Of a DNA stretch of 64,000 nt, positions 44,828 to 55,748 are shown piece after piece. Source of the stretch: Bradyrhizobium sp. 170 (lineage in GTDB: Bacteria > Pseudomonadota > Alphaproteobacteria > Rhizobiales > Xanthobacteraceae); NCBI RefSeq assembly GCF_023101085.1, contig NZ_CP064703.1:5208001-5272000 (forward strand). Direction: 5' to 3'. Below the pieces are notes generated by a model. That model did not search any database, was not told the origin of the DNA, and saw nothing but the letters and a program-made list of their open reading frames with translations. The position numbers and the translations under genes are program-made. Numbering within the stretch: position 1 is the first letter of the stretch; every line of letters begins with the position of its first letter.

Positions 44828-45232
44828 TTACGGTAGAGATGCTTCCTCATGTCGATCAGGCGCGATTGGCGCAGGACGTCCCTCGCCGTCGAGCGCGACG
44901 AACGTAAAGATGCCTTCGGTCACCTTGACACGGTCCCCCAGGCGGCGGCGCAGCGCCCAGGCCTCCAGGCGGATCGCCAGTGATGTCCGGCCCACACGCT
45001 CGGCCGCGGCGTACACGCAAAGAACGTCTCCGACATGGACCGGCTTGATGAAATGCATCGCCTCGATCGCAACCGTCGCGACACGCCCCTGCGCACGCTG
45101 GCCGGCATGGATGCCACCCGCGATATCCATTTGGGAAAGCACCCAGCCACCGAATATATCGCCGCTCGGATTCGCATCCGCAGGCATGGCGAGCGTTCGT
45201 GTCGTGAGATCCCCTCGTGGCTGCATCGACAT
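44828..45232 (-). CDS. Hotdog-fold acyl-CoA thioesterase (YciA-like)
   Basis: 134 residues. Typical YciA opening: TRTLAMPADANPSGDIFGGWVLSQMDIAGG with the catalytic Asn/Asp, followed by VATVAIEAMHFIKPVHVGDVL. Hydrolyses acyl-CoA to the free acid and CoA. Ten bases after phaB and before the phasin gene, it may recycle CoA or limit acyl-CoA flow into polymer; the substrate cannot be judged. Confidence 0.88.
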   Translation of the reverse strand: MSMQPRGDLTTRTLAMPADANPSGDIFGGWVLSQMDIAGGIHAGQRAQGRVATVAIEAMHFIKPVHVGDVLCVYAAAERVGRTSLAIRLEAWALRRRLGDRVKVTEGIFTFVALDGEGRPAPIAPDRHEEASLP

Positions 45233-45242
45233 GGCGGCGGCC

Positions 45243-45968
45243 TCAGACCATGCTCTGTCCGCCGTTGGCGGATATCGTCGATCCCGTGATGAAGCCGGCC
45301 TCGTCGGATGCCAGGAACAGCACCGTTCGCGCGATCTCGTGCGGTTCGCCCAGACGGCCGACCGGGATCAGGGGAAGAATGTTCTTGGCCACGACCTCGG
45401 GGTTGATCGCCTTGACCATCTCGGTGGCGATATAGCCGGGGCAGATCGTGTTGACGGTGATGCCGGAGCGCGCTCCCTCCTGGGCCAGCGCCTTGACGAA
45501 GCCCATGTCGCCCGCCTTGGCGGCGGAGTAGTTGACCTGGCCCATCTGGCCCTTCTGGCCGTTGATGGAGGAGATGCAGATCACGCGGCCGAACTTGCGC
45601 TCGCGCATTCCTTCCCACACCGGCCGCGTCATGTTGAACAGCGAGTTCAAATTGGTGTTGATGACCCCGTACCATTGGTCCGGCGTCATCTTGTGGAACA
45701 TGCCGTCCTTGGTGATGCCGGCGTTGTTGACCAGCACGTCCACCGGACCCAGATCAGCCTCGACCTGCTTGAGACCTGCGACGCAGGCGTCGTAGCTCGA
45801 CACGTCCCATTTGTAGACGTTGATGCCGGTCTCGCCCTTGAACTTCGCCGCCGCCTCATCGTTGCCGGCATAGCTCGCAGCTACCTTGTAGCCGGCCGCC
45901 TTGAGCGCGATCGAGATCGCCTCACCTATGCCTCGCGTACCGCCCGTTACCACCGCAACTCTGGACAT
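45243..45968 (-). CDS. phaB: Acetoacetyl-CoA reductase
   Basis: SDR of 241 residues producing (R)-3-hydroxybutyryl-CoA from acetoacetyl-CoA, usually with NADPH. Motifs: VTGGTRGIGEAIS, NNAGITKDGMFHKM, CISSINGQKGQMGQVNYSAAKAGDMGF with the Ser-Tyr-Lys triad (YSAAK), and PGYIATEMV. The GQ.GQ.NYSA stretch is typical of PhaB rather than FabG. Follows phaA by about 130 bases, after a GGAGGAGA ribosome-binding sequence. Confidence 0.93.
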   Translation of the reverse strand: MSRVAVVTGGTRGIGEAISIALKAAGYKVAASYAGNDEAAAKFKGETGINVYKWDVSSYDACVAGLKQVEADLGPVDVLVNNAGITKDGMFHKMTPDQWYGVINTNLNSLFNMTRPVWEGMRERKFGRVICISSINGQKGQMGQVNYSAAKAGDMGFVKALAQEGARSGITVNTICPGYIATEMVKAINPEVVAKNILPLIPVGRLGEPHEIARTVLFLASDEAGFITGSTISANGGQSMV

Positions 45969-46094
45969 CGTCTCCTCCTGATCTTGATCGGTTCAACTTG
46001 CATTCGCCGGCTCTCGGGGAGCCGTTGTCGTTCGCGGGCGGCCCGGTGCCGTCCGCATCTCGCTCCGGCCGGAACGACCGGCCCGTCCGCCGGT

Positions 46095-47267
46095 CTAGCG
46101 CTCGACCGTCAGGGCGACGCCCATGCCGCCGCCGATGCACAGCGTGGCAAGGCCTTTCTTCGCGCCGCGCTTCTGCATCTCGAACAGAAGCGTCGTCAGA
46201 ACGCGCGCGCCGGACGCACCGATCGGATGGCCGATGGCGATGGCGCCGCCGTTCACGTTCACGATCGAGGGATCCCAGCCCATATCCTTGTTGACCGCGA
46301 TGGCCTGCGCCGCGAAGGCCTCGTTGGCCTCGACAAGATCGAGGTCCCTTACTTTCCAGCCGGCCTTTTCGAGCGCCTTGCGCGACGCCGGAATTGGGCC
46401 CGACCCCATCACCGCGGGATCGACGCCCGCGGTCGCCCAGGAGACGATCTTGGCAAGCGGAGTGAGGCCGCGTTTGCTGGCTTCGTCGGCGCTCATCAAA
46501 ACCAGCGCGGCCGCGCCGTCGTTGAGACCGGAGGCGTTGCCGGCGGTTACCGTGCCCTCTTTGTTGAAGGCGGGCTTCAGCTTTGCCAGCGCATCAAGCG
46601 TCGTGCCGGGGCGAATAAACTCATCCTGGTCAACGACAACGTCGCCCTTTCTAGTCTTCACCGTGACGGAGACAATCTCATCCTTGAATCTGCCGGCCTT
46701 TTGAGCGTCCTCGGCCTTGTTCTGCGAGCTGGTGGCGAACGCGTCCTGCTCTTCCCGGGTGATCTGCCACTTGGCGGCGATATTCTCCGCGGTGACTCCC
46801 ATATGATAGCCGTGGAAAGCATCCAGCAGCCCGTCCTTCAGCATGGAATCGACGAACTTGGTGTCGCCCATCTTGGTGCCGTTCCGCATGTGCGACAGAT
46901 GCGGCGCCATCGACATCGACTCCATGCCGCCGGCGACGATGACTTTCGCATCGCCATTGGCGATCTGCTGCAAGCCGAGCGCCACCGACCGCAAGCCCGA
47001 ACCGCAGAGCTGGTTCATGCCCCACGCCGTCTTCTCCTTCGGAATGCCGGCCGCCATCGCTGCCTGCCGCGCCGGGTTTTGCCCCTCGCCGCCAGATAGT
47101 ACCTGGCCCAGGATCACTTCATCGACATCTTCCGGCGCGACCTTGGCTCGTTCGAGCGCGCCTTTGATGGCAATGGCTCCCAATTCATGGGCAGAGATCG
47201 AGCCGAGCGCTCCGTTGAACGCACCGACCGGCGTCCGGGCAGCAGACACAATTACTACTTCAGTCAT
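46095..47267 (-). CDS. phaA: Acetyl-CoA acetyltransferase (beta-ketothiolase)
   Basis: 390 residues from the ATG at 47267 behind GAGGAG. Condenses two acetyl-CoA to acetoacetyl-CoA. Active-site Cys in [14 protein letters not shown], His in [12 protein letters not shown], second Cys in [11 protein letters not shown], and the opening [16 protein letters not shown] all fit. First committed step to PHB here. The gap upstream (47268-47311) follows the restored end of dctA closely, so the unit may be continuous with it. Confidence 0.95.
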   Translation of the reverse strand: MTEVVIVSAARTPVGAFNGALGSISAHELGAIAIKGALERAKVAPEDVDEVILGQVLSGGEGQNPARQAAMAAGIPKEKTAWGMNQLCGSGLRSVALGLQQIANGDAKVIVAGGMESMSMAPHLSHMRNGTKMGDTKFVDSMLKDGLLDAFHGYHMGVTAENIAAKWQITREEQDAFATSSQNKAEDAQKAGRFKDEIVSVTVKTRKGDVVVDQDEFIRPGTTLDALAKLKPAFNKEGTVTAGNASGLNDGAAALVLMSADEASKRGLTPLAKIVSWATAGVDPAVMGSGPIPASRKALEKAGWKVRDLDLVEANEAFAAQAIAVNKDMGWDPSIVNVNGGAIAIGHPIGASGARVLTTLLFEMQKRGAKKGLATLCIGGGMGVALTVER

Positions 47268-47311
47268 GATCAACTCCTCGTTTAGCGTTTCCTGCGCTTC
47301 CGTTTTCAAGG

Positions 47312-48681
47312 TCAAGCGACGACTGGCTGGGGCGCGCCTGCCTCTATCTCGTCATCCGCAATCTTTACTGACTCCGGATCGTCCGCTTCGGCATCGCGCT
47401 CCTGGTTTAGACGTTGGTGGAGCACTTCTTCATCGAGCGCCCTTCCCATTTGGCGACAACGACTGTCGCAACGCCATTTCCTATGAGGTTGGTGAGCGCG
47501 CGCGCCTCCGACATGAAGCGGTCAATGCCAAGGATCAAGGCGATGCTCGCGACCGGAATTGTCCCGACGGATGCAAGTGTTGCGGCTAGAACGATGAAGC
47601 CGGATCCCGTGACACCGGCGGCGCCCTTGGATGTAAGGAGCAGAACGCCAATGATGCCGAGCTCTTGCCAGATCGTCAGGTTCGTACCGGTCGCCTGCGC
47701 CAGAAAGATCGCGGCCATTGTCAAGTAAATACAAGTGCCATCGAGGTTGAACGAATAACCGGTCGGAATGACCAAACCGACGACCGACTTTTCGCAGCCA
47801 AGATTTTCCATCTTGGCGATCATACGCGGCAGTACTGTTTCCGACGACGAAGTGCCAAGCACGATCAGGAGTTCTTCCTTGATATAACGGATGAACTTAA
47901 AGATCGAAAAACCGCTAAGGGCAGCAACGGAGCCGAGCACGACGAAGACGAACACCAAGCATGTTACGTAAAACGCCAACATGAAGTTTCCCAGCGAGAT
48001 CAGCGTCGCCACGCCATACTTGCCGATCGTGAATGCCATTGCGCCGAACGCTCCGATCGGGGCAACTTTCATGATGTAGCCCACGATCTTGAAGAACACG
48101 TGGCTCACGACATCAATCAGCCGCAGCACGCCCTCACCGTGTTGACCGAGAGCTTGCAACCCAAATGCAAACAGAATCGCAAAGAACAACACCTGCAAGA
48201 TTTCGCCAGTGGCAAACGCGCCCACGACTGTCGACGGGATAATGTCCATCAGAAACTGGACCGTGCCCTGGTCCTTCGCTTTTGCGGTGAATGCCGCGAT
48301 CGACTTTGTGTCAACCGTCGACAGATCGACGTTCATGCCTGCGCCAGGCTTCCACAAATTGATAACGATAAGTCCGATGATCAGCGCAGCCGTCGTTAGA
48401 ACTTCGAAATAGATCAATGCCTTCAAACCAACACGTCCGACCTTCTTCATGTCGCGCATGCTGGCAATACCATGCACAACCGTGAAGAAGATGATCGGGG
48501 CGATAATCATCTTGATGCATTTGATAAACGCATCGCCGAGCGGCTTCATCTGCTCGCCAAGCTGAGGATAAAAATGGCCCAGTAATATGCCGGCTGTGAT
48601 TGCAGCCAACACCTGCACATAGAGGTGCTGATACCATTTTACGGAATGGTGACCGCCTGTCGTTGCTGCTGCTGTTGCCAT
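47312..48681 (-). pseudogene. dctA: C4-dicarboxylate transporter DctA, frameshifted near the C-terminus
   Basis: The uninterrupted frame (48681 to 47407, 424 residues) contains the entire transport core: [75 protein letters not shown] and [17 protein letters not shown]. It then ends in [10 protein letters not shown]. In the next frame the normal tail continues: [16 protein letters not shown] through to AGAPQPVVA, with a stop at 47312. One missing base in GCGCCC (47437-47442) explains it. Because only the cytoplasmic tail is altered, transport could survive even if the lesion is real. Imports succinate, malate and fumarate with protons or sodium. 28 bases after the TAXI gene. Confidence 0.85.
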
Positions 48682-48709
48682 ATCTCATTCCTTCCCTAGA
48701 AACTGTTTC

Positions 48710-49681
48710 TCAGTCCGAATGCGCAACCCCAGGCGTAACCCTGTTGCGGTACCAACTGACCGCGCCACCATGAAGCGGAATGAAATTGTTGCGCGTGATG
48801 TTCGAGGGGATCGTTTCCGCCGCCGCCGGATGAAATTCGACCATCCGCTCGTTATTGGCGAACACTGTGTCGACGATGGCTGTGACCAGGTCGTCCGGCA
48901 AATCCTTGTGCGCAACGGCAAAGTTGAACAGGCCGACCGTGTCGTAACGGCGCCGCAAGGTAGGATACGAACCCGCCGCAACAACGGATGCGGAGAGTTC
49001 CGGCATCGTCAGGCGCAGCGTTGCGATCTCCTGCCGCGTGAGAGGGAGGTAGCGCACCTTCGCCTTTCGCTCGATATCGATAAGCATCGGAACCGGTACG
49101 CCGGCCCCAACCGCGAGCGCATCGATGCTTCGCGCCAACGACTTCTCCGCGAGCTCCGCCCAATCGCCGTGAACTACGGTGGCCTCGATCTTCAGCGTCT
49201 TGAGGAACTCGGGAAAGTAGGTGGCGGTGGTGCCGCCTTCGGGCCCGACACCGATACGTTTGCCGGCGAATTCGGCAAACGATTGAATCGGCGAGTCACT
49301 GAGCACCTGAAACTGAAACGGCGTATCATACATCGCGAACATGACGCGCATGTTTCGGTATTGCCGCCCATCGGTCCAGGCAGCGCTGGCGTTCCAGGCT
49401 TGCAACGCCACGCCTTGTGTGACGAAGGCCAGTTGAATTTCACCGGTCTCAAGCAGCTTGATATTCTCAATCGGGCCGCCGGTTGGTCGCGCTACTACCG
49501 CGATGCCGAGTTCTCGCGAGAGCAATCGGGCCAGCCCTTCGCCGTAGGCGTAATAGGTGCCGCCTTCCGACGCGGTGCCGAGAGTGAGCACCTGGGGCCA
49601 ATGCGCCTCCGCCGCCGACGCCAACTTGGGCGGAAGCAGAAATGCGAGAAGGATAAGAATTCGCCACGCTCTTGAAACCAT
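48710..49681 (-). CDS. TAXI-family TRAP-type solute-binding protein
   Basis: 323 residues from the ATG at 49681. Signal peptide (MVSRAWRILILLAFLLPPKLASAAEA), then the TAXI pattern: LTLGTASEGGTYYAYGEGLARLL, IENIKLLETGEIQLAFVTQGVA, GKRIGVGPEGGTTATYF. TAXI receptors normally work with a fused DctQM-type TRAP permease, but none is in the window; the neighbour is instead dctA. It could serve a permease elsewhere or act as a periplasmic sensor. It lies 28 bases after lpd and 28 before dctA, so all are probably one transcript. Confidence 0.88.
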   Translation of the reverse strand: MVSRAWRILILLAFLLPPKLASAAEAHWPQVLTLGTASEGGTYYAYGEGLARLLSRELGIAVVARPTGGPIENIKLLETGEIQLAFVTQGVALQAWNASAAWTDGRQYRNMRVMFAMYDTPFQFQVLSDSPIQSFAEFAGKRIGVGPEGGTTATYFPEFLKTLKIEATVVHGDWAELAEKSLARSIDALAVGAGVPVPMLIDIERKAKVRYLPLTRQEIATLRLTMPELSASVVAAGSYPTLRRRYDTVGLFNFAVAHKDLPDDLVTAIVDTVFANNERMVEFHPAAAETIPSNITRNNFIPLHGGAVSWYRNRVTPGVAHSD

Positions 49682-49709
49682 GACTGTCTCCTTCGTCTCA
49701 ACCGCGGCG

Positions 49710-51458
49710 TCACTTTTTCTTTTGTGGCGGAAGGTCCGTGCAGTGGCCCTCGAACACCTCGGCCGCCATGCCGATGGACTCTCCGAGTGTCGGGTGCGGA
49801 TGAATGGTCTTGCCGATATCGGCCGGCTCGCAGCCCATCTCGATCGCAAGGCAGACCTCGCTGATAAGATCGCCGGCATGCGTCCCGACGATGCCTCCAC
49901 CGACGACGCGGTGCGTCGTGGTGTCGAACAGCAGCTTGGTAAAACCCTCGTCGCGGCCATTGGCGATGGCGCGGCCGGAGGCTGCCCATGGAAAGACCGC
50001 CTTGCCGACCTTGAGCCCCTCGGCCTTGCACTGCTCTTCTGTCTTGCCGGCCCAGGCGACTTCAGGATCGGTGTAGGCGACGGAAGGAATTTGCCGCGCG
50101 TCGAAGTACGACTTCAAGCCATGCGCGACTTCCGCGGCCACATGGGCCTCATGCACCGCCTTGTGCGCCAGCATCGGCTGGCCGACGATGTCTCCGATCG
50201 CGAAGATGTGCGCCACGTTGGTGCGCATCTGCTTGTCGACGTCGATGAAGCCTCGCTCGGTCACCGCGATACCGGCCTTCTCGGCGCCAATCTTCTTGCC
50301 ATTCGGGCTGCGGCCGACCGACACGAGAACGAGGTCATAGATCTGTGGCCCGGCAGGCGCCTGCTCGCCCTCGAAACTCACCTCGATCCCGGCGTCCGTC
50401 GCCTTCGCGCCTACCGTTTTGGTCCTCAGCATGACCTTGTCGAAACGGCCGGCGTTCATCTTCTCCCAGACCTTGACCAGATCACGGTCGGCTCCCTGCA
50501 TCAGGCCGTCGAGCATTTCGACAACGTCGATGTGCACGCCAAGCGTCGAATAGACCGTCGCCATTTCCAAACCGATGATGCCGCCACCGATCACCAGCAT
50601 GCGCTTGGGGATCGATTTCAGCTGCAGCGCGCCGGTCGAATCGACGATGCGCGGATCCTCAGGCAGAAACGGCAGTTTCACGGCCTGGCTGCCGGCAGCG
50701 ATGATGGCGTTGGCGAACTTGACCGTCTTCTTGCCTGCGGCCGAGACAATCTCGAGATGATGCGGGTCGAGGAAGGCACCGACGCCGGTCACGACCTCGA
50801 CCTTGCGAGCCTTCGCCATGCCGGCAAGGCCGCCCGTCAACTTCTTGATCACGCCATCCTTGAACGCGCGCAGCTTGCCGAGGTCGATCTGCGGCGGGCC
50901 AAAGGAAATTCCATGGTCGGGAAGATGCCTGACTTCGTCGACCACGGACGCGGTATGCAGCAGCGCCTTGCTCGGGATACAGCCGACGTTGAGACACACG
51001 CCTCCGAGCGTGTCGTAACGCTCGACCAGCACGGTCTTCATGCCGAGATCGGCGGCGCGGAAGGCGGCTGAGTAGCCACCGGGACCGGCGCCCAGCACCA
51101 GTATGTCGCATTCAATGTCCGCCTTTCCGGCATAGGATGCCGCAGCAGGTGCACTTGGTGGCGGCGCGGCCGCGGCCGGCTGCGGTGCCGGCGCGGCCTT
51201 TGGCGCAGCAGCGGCGCCTGTGGCCTCCAGCACGAGGATGGTTGATCCTTCGTTCACCTTGTCGTCGACCTTGACCCTGACCTCCTTGACGACGCCGGCA
51301 TGCGAAGACGGAATCTCCATCGACGCCTTATCGGACTCGACCATGATGAGGCTGGTGTCGACCGCGACGGTCTCGCCGGGCTTCACCATGACCTCGATCA
51401 CCGCGACGTCCTTGAAGTCACCGATATCGGGGACCTTCACTTCGATCTGCTGAGCCAT
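49710..51458 (-). CDS. lpdA: Dihydrolipoamide dehydrogenase (E3) with N-terminal lipoyl domain
   Basis: 582 residues from the ATG at 51458 behind GGGGGAAG. Residues 1-78 form a lipoyl domain ([21 protein letters not shown]...[12 protein letters not shown] with the lipoylated Lys), followed by an Ala/Pro linker. The E3 core has FAD motif [20 protein letters not shown], redox disulfide [16 protein letters not shown] motif [15 protein letters not shown], and C-terminal catalytic HPHPTLGE. A lipoyl-E3 fusion is typical of beta/gamma-type pyruvate dehydrogenase operons such as Cupriavidus pdhL and unusual beside the usual alphaproteobacterial PdhAB type. Re-oxidises lipoamide with NAD. Confidence 0.94.
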   Translation of the reverse strand: MAQQIEVKVPDIGDFKDVAVIEVMVKPGETVAVDTSLIMVESDKASMEIPSSHAGVVKEVRVKVDDKVNEGSTILVLEATGAAAAPKAAPAPQPAAAAPPPSAPAAASYAGKADIECDILVLGAGPGGYSAAFRAADLGMKTVLVERYDTLGGVCLNVGCIPSKALLHTASVVDEVRHLPDHGISFGPPQIDLGKLRAFKDGVIKKLTGGLAGMAKARKVEVVTGVGAFLDPHHLEIVSAAGKKTVKFANAIIAAGSQAVKLPFLPEDPRIVDSTGALQLKSIPKRMLVIGGGIIGLEMATVYSTLGVHIDVVEMLDGLMQGADRDLVKVWEKMNAGRFDKVMLRTKTVGAKATDAGIEVSFEGEQAPAGPQIYDLVLVSVGRSPNGKKIGAEKAGIAVTERGFIDVDKQMRTNVAHIFAIGDIVGQPMLAHKAVHEAHVAAEVAHGLKSYFDARQIPSVAYTDPEVAWAGKTEEQCKAEGLKVGKAVFPWAASGRAIANGRDEGFTKLLFDTTTHRVVGGGIVGTHAGDLISEVCLAIEMGCEPADIGKTIHPHPTLGESIGMAAEVFEGHCTDLPPQKKK

Positions 51459-51474
51459 GCTGCTTCCCCCGATC

Positions 51475-53040
51475 TCAGAACAGCACGCGCCGCAAATCGG
51501 CGAGCACGTTGGCGAAGTAGACGTTGAAACGCGCGGCCGCCGCACCGTCGATGACGCGGTGGTCCCAGGACAGCGACAGCGGCAGCGTCAGCCGCCAGTT
51601 CGATGTCTTGCCGTCGGAGGAGTGCTGCTTCCAGTAACCCTTGCAGACGCCCATGATGGCGACTTCGGGCGCGTTGATGATCGGCGTGAAATAGATGCCG
51701 CCGATGCCGCCGAGCGAGGAGATCGAGAAAGTCCCGCCCTGCATCTGGTCGGGCTTGATCTTGCCTTCGCGCGCGACCTTGGCGAGGGCGTTCATCTCCT
51801 TGGCGATTTCGGGCACCGATTTCTTGTCGGCGTCGCGGATCACGGGCACCATCAGGCCATTCGGCGTATCAGCGGCAAAGCCGATGTGCCAGTAGTTCTT
51901 GTAGACGAGCGTGTCGCCGTCGAGGCTGGCATTGAATTCCGGGAATTTCTGCAGCGTCGCTACCGCGGCCTTCACCATGAACGGCAGGAGCGAGAGTTTT
52001 ACACCGCTCTTCTCCAGCTCCTTGTTCATCTGGACCCGGAATTGTTCGAGATCGGTGATATCAGCCTCGTCGTGGGTTGTGACGTGCGGAATGACGACCC
52101 AGTTGCGGTGAAGATTGGCCGCCGAAATCTTCTTGATGCGGCCGAGCTCCTTGCGCTCGACCGGCCCGTACTTCGCAAAATCGACCTTGGGCCAGGGCAG
52201 AAGGTCGATGCCGCCGACGCCGCCTCCGCTTGCGGCCGCTGCTTGCGGCTTGGCCGGCGCCGCTCCGCCTTTGCCGAAGGCCTCGACGTCTTCGCGCAGA
52301 ATACGGCCGTGATTGCCCGAGCCCTTGACCTTGCCGAGATCGACTCCCCGTTCGCGCGCCAGCTTGCGCACGGCCGGACCGGCATAGGCGAGCGCGAAAC
52401 TTCTTTCGTCAAAGGCGCCGACCACCGCCGTTCCAGCGGCGGTGGCCGACGAGGACGCAGGCGGCGACACGGGAGCGATGTCGGCCTGCAAAGGTGATGC
52501 TCCAGTTGCCAGCGATAGGATGATCGAGCCCTCGCTGACCTTGTCACCGGTTTTGACCTTGATCTCGCGCACGGTGCCCGAGAGAGGCGCCGGCACTTCC
52601 ATCGTCGCCTTGTCCGACTCGAGCGCGATCAGCGGATCCTCCGCTTTCACGCTGTCGCCGGCCCTTACGAAGATCTCGATGACCGGAACGTCCTTGAAGT
52701 CGCCGATATCGGGGACTCGCACCTCGGCGACTCCAGCCGGTGCGTTGACCGGCGATGGCGGAGCACTGACTACAGGGCGCGCCTCGGCCTGCTCCGCGCC
52801 GGCGCCCTCGAACTGCACAACCACCGTGCCTTCGCTGACCTTGTCGCCGACCTTCACGACCACCGACTTCACCATGCCATCGCGCGGCGACGGCACCTCC
52901 ATGGTCGCCTTGTCGGACTCCAGCGAAACCAGGGGATCCTCAGCCTTCACCCTGTCGCCCGGCTTGACGAAGACCTCGATCACCGGGACGTCCTTGAAGT
53001 CACCGATGTCGGGAACCTTGATGTCGATCAAACCACTCAT
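51475..53040 (-). CDS. aceF: Dihydrolipoamide acetyltransferase (E2) with two lipoyl domains
   Basis: 521 residues. Two tandem lipoyl domains (starting at about residues 1 and 108, each [16 protein letters not shown] and [10 protein letters not shown]), a peripheral-subunit-binding domain ([33 protein letters not shown]), Ala-rich linkers, and a catalytic domain ([19 protein letters not shown]...[18 protein letters not shown]) with active-site His and Asp. Transfers acetyl groups to CoA. 16 bases before lpd and 20 bases after aceE. The two lipoyl domains share blocks of near-identical DNA. Confidence 0.94.
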   Translation of the reverse strand: MSGLIDIKVPDIGDFKDVPVIEVFVKPGDRVKAEDPLVSLESDKATMEVPSPRDGMVKSVVVKVGDKVSEGTVVVQFEGAGAEQAEARPVVSAPPSPVNAPAGVAEVRVPDIGDFKDVPVIEIFVRAGDSVKAEDPLIALESDKATMEVPAPLSGTVREIKVKTGDKVSEGSIILSLATGASPLQADIAPVSPPASSSATAAGTAVVGAFDERSFALAYAGPAVRKLARERGVDLGKVKGSGNHGRILREDVEAFGKGGAAPAKPQAAAASGGGVGGIDLLPWPKVDFAKYGPVERKELGRIKKISAANLHRNWVVIPHVTTHDEADITDLEQFRVQMNKELEKSGVKLSLLPFMVKAAVATLQKFPEFNASLDGDTLVYKNYWHIGFAADTPNGLMVPVIRDADKKSVPEIAKEMNALAKVAREGKIKPDQMQGGTFSISSLGGIGGIYFTPIINAPEVAIMGVCKGYWKQHSSDGKTSNWRLTLPLSLSWDHRVIDGAAAARFNVYFANVLADLRRVLF

Positions 53041-53060
53041 CGCTCTGTCCTCGGCTCCGC

Positions 53061-55748
53061 TCACACGGTCCAGGGCGCAGCACGCCCGGCGTCGATTTTA
53101 TATTTGGCGATGGCTTCGGCCACGATCGCAGGCTTGATCGCGCCTTCGTCGGCCAGTGCCTTGAGTGCCGCGACGGCGACGTAATGCCGGTCGACCTCGA
53201 AGAATTCTCGCAGCTTCACGCGATAGTCGCTGCGGCCGAAACCGTCCGTGCCCAGCACGACGTAGCGACGGCCGGCCGCCTGGACATATTCCCGGATCTG
53301 GTCGGGGTAGTTGCGCATGTAGTCGGTGGAGGCCACGACCGGCCCCGGATGCCCATCGAGTTGCGTCTCCACCCAGCTCTTGCGGCGCGGCTCGGTCGGA
53401 TGCAGCAGGTTCCAGCGCTCCGACGCCATGCCGTCGCGGCGCAGTTCGTTGAAGCTGGTCGCGCTCCAGATATCGGCGGTCACGCCGAAGTCCGCCTTGA
53501 GCAGATCGGCAGCCGCGATCACCTCGCGCAGGATCGTGCCCGAGCCGACGAGCTGGACGCGAAGCCCCTTCTTCGCCGTCTCGCCGCCGCTCTTCAGGAG
53601 ATACAGCCCCTTGAGAATTCCCTCCTCCGCCCCCTTGCCGGCGTCGGCGAGCGAGGGATGCTGATAATTCTCGTTCATCAGGGTGATGTAGTAGTAGACG
53701 TCCTCCTGCACCTCGTACATGCGCCGCATGCCTTCGCGGACGATCGTCACGACCTCGTAGGCAAAGGTCGGGTCGTACGACACGCAGTTCGGGATGGTGG
53801 CGGCAAGGACGTGGCTGTGACCATCCTCGTGCTGCAACCCCTCGCCGTTCAGCGTGGTGCGGCCGGCGGTGCCACCGAGCAGGAAGCCGCGGGCACGCAT
53901 ATCGCCGGCGAGCCAGGCGAGGTCGCCGACACGCTGCAGGCCGAACATCGAATAGTAGATATAGAACGGAATCATCGGCACGTTGTTCGTACTGTAGGAC
54001 GTCGCCGCGACGATCCAGCTCGACATCGCGCCACCTTCGTTGATGCCCTCCTGCAGCACCTGGCCGGTTTTGTCCTCGCGGTAGTACATCAGCTGATCGG
54101 CGTCCTGCGGCCGGTAGAGCTGGCCGACCGATGAATAGATGCCGAGCTGGCGGAACATGCCCTCCATGCCGAAGGTCCGGGATTCGTCCGGCACGATCGG
54201 CACGATGTGCTTGCCGATCGCCTTGTCGCGCACGAGGGTGCCGAGCATCTGCACGAACGCCATCGTGGTCGAGATTTCGCGGTCGCCCGTCGCGTCGAGC
54301 AACCGCTGGAACGTGGACAGCGGCGGAATTGGCAGAGATGCTGACTTGCGCCGGCGCTGCGGCAGGCTGCCGCCGAGCTTTTCGCGCTGCGCGCGGAAAT
54401 ACTTCATCTCCGGACTGTCTTCCGGCAGGCGAAGGAAAGGCACCTTCGGCAGTTCATCGTCGGCGACCGGCACCTGGAAGCGATCACGGAAGCCGCGCAG
54501 CGCTTCCTGCGTCATCTTCTTGGCCTGATGCGCGATCATCTGGCCTTCGCCGGACTCGCCCATGCCATAGCCCTTGACGGTCTTCGGCAGGATCACCGTC
54601 GGCTGGCCCTTGTGGTTCACCGCCGCTGCGTAGGCCGCGAACACCTTTTCCGGATCATGGCCGCCGCGCGCGAGCTTCCAGATCTCGTCGTCGCTCATAT
54701 CAGCGACGAGCTGTTTCAATTCATCGTACTTGCCGAAGAAATGTTCGCGGATATAGGCGCCGCTCTTGCTCTTGTAATCCTGGTACTCGCCGTCAACGCA
54801 CTCCTCCATGCGCTTCAGCAGCAATCCGCTGTTGTCCTTTTCGAGCAGGCGATCCCAGCCCGAGCCCCACAGCACCTTGATGACGTTCCAGCCGGCGCCG
54901 CGGAAAACGCTTTCGAGCTCCTGGACGATCTTGCCGTTACCGCGAACGGGCCCGTCGAGCCGCTGGAGGTTGCAATTGATGACGAAGATCAGATTGTCGA
55001 GATTTTCGCGGCCGGCGAGCGAAATCGCGCCCAGCGATTCCGGTTCGTCCGTTTCGCCGTCGCCCATAAAGGCCCAGACCTTGCGATTCGATGTCTCGGC
55101 CAGCTTGTGGTTCTGGAGATACTTCAGGAATCGCGCCTGATAGATCGCCACCAAGGGCCCCAGTCCCATCGACACCGTCGGGAACTGCCAGAAGTCCGGC
55201 ATCAGCCACGGGTGAGGATAGCTCGACAAGCCTTTGCCGCCGGTCTCCTGCCTGAAACCGAGAAGCTGCTCCTCGCTCAACCGTCCCTCAAGAAAGGCGC
55301 GCGCATAGATGCCGGGCGAGCAGTGTCCCTGCACGAAGATCAGATCGCCGCCATGGCCGTCCGTCGGTGCATGCCAGAAGTGGCCGTAGCCGATATCGTA
55401 GAGCGTGGCAGCCGACTGGAAGCTTGCGATATGGCCGCCAAGCTCCGAGCTGTCCTTGTTGGCGCGCAGAACGATTGCAAGTGCGTTCCAACGGATGATC
55501 GAGCGAAGCTTGTGCTCGATCGCACGATCGCCCGGCAGCGCCGGCTGCCGATCCGGCGGGATCGTGTTGCAATAGGGCGTCGTCAGCGATTGCGCTATCT
55601 GAAGCCTGTCACGGCGCGCGGCGTCAATAACCGCGTTGACGACGAACTCGGCTCGTTCGTTGCCGCGATGACCCCGGACTGCCGACAAGGCGTCAAGCCA
55701 TTCCCGGGTTTCCTGCGGATCCAGATCTTGCGCGTCCGCGAGCTTCAT
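53061..55748 (-). CDS. aceE: Pyruvate dehydrogenase E1, homodimeric type
   Basis: 895 residues from the ATG at 55748, chosen because GGAGAAGG stands just upstream; an ATG at 55760 is in frame but lacks such a site. Decarboxylates pyruvate with thiamine diphosphate. Typical AceE stretches: FASPATLYDVGYGHFW-like QSAATLYDIGYGHFWHAP, FMGDGETDEPESLGAISLAGRENLDNLIFVINCNLQRLDGPVRGN (the GDG...N cofactor motif), and the C-terminal GTDGFGRSD. Most Alphaproteobacteria use the heterotetrameric PdhA/PdhB enzyme, so this homodimeric operon is probably a second, acquired complex. First gene of the minus-strand cluster. Confidence 0.95.
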   Translation of the reverse strand: MKLADAQDLDPQETREWLDALSAVRGHRGNERAEFVVNAVIDAARRDRLQIAQSLTTPYCNTIPPDRQPALPGDRAIEHKLRSIIRWNALAIVLRANKDSSELGGHIASFQSAATLYDIGYGHFWHAPTDGHGGDLIFVQGHCSPGIYARAFLEGRLSEEQLLGFRQETGGKGLSSYPHPWLMPDFWQFPTVSMGLGPLVAIYQARFLKYLQNHKLAETSNRKVWAFMGDGETDEPESLGAISLAGRENLDNLIFVINCNLQRLDGPVRGNGKIVQELESVFRGAGWNVIKVLWGSGWDRLLEKDNSGLLLKRMEECVDGEYQDYKSKSGAYIREHFFGKYDELKQLVADMSDDEIWKLARGGHDPEKVFAAYAAAVNHKGQPTVILPKTVKGYGMGESGEGQMIAHQAKKMTQEALRGFRDRFQVPVADDELPKVPFLRLPEDSPEMKYFRAQREKLGGSLPQRRRKSASLPIPPLSTFQRLLDATGDREISTTMAFVQMLGTLVRDKAIGKHIVPIVPDESRTFGMEGMFRQLGIYSSVGQLYRPQDADQLMYYREDKTGQVLQEGINEGGAMSSWIVAATSYSTNNVPMIPFYIYYSMFGLQRVGDLAWLAGDMRARGFLLGGTAGRTTLNGEGLQHEDGHSHVLAATIPNCVSYDPTFAYEVVTIVREGMRRMYEVQEDVYYYITLMNENYQHPSLADAGKGAEEGILKGLYLLKSGGETAKKGLRVQLVGSGTILREVIAAADLLKADFGVTADIWSATSFNELRRDGMASERWNLLHPTEPRRKSWVETQLDGHPGPVVASTDYMRNYPDQIREYVQAAGRRYVVLGTDGFGRSDYRVKLREFFEVDRHYVAVAALKALADEGAIKPAIVAEAIAKYKIDAGRAAPWTV

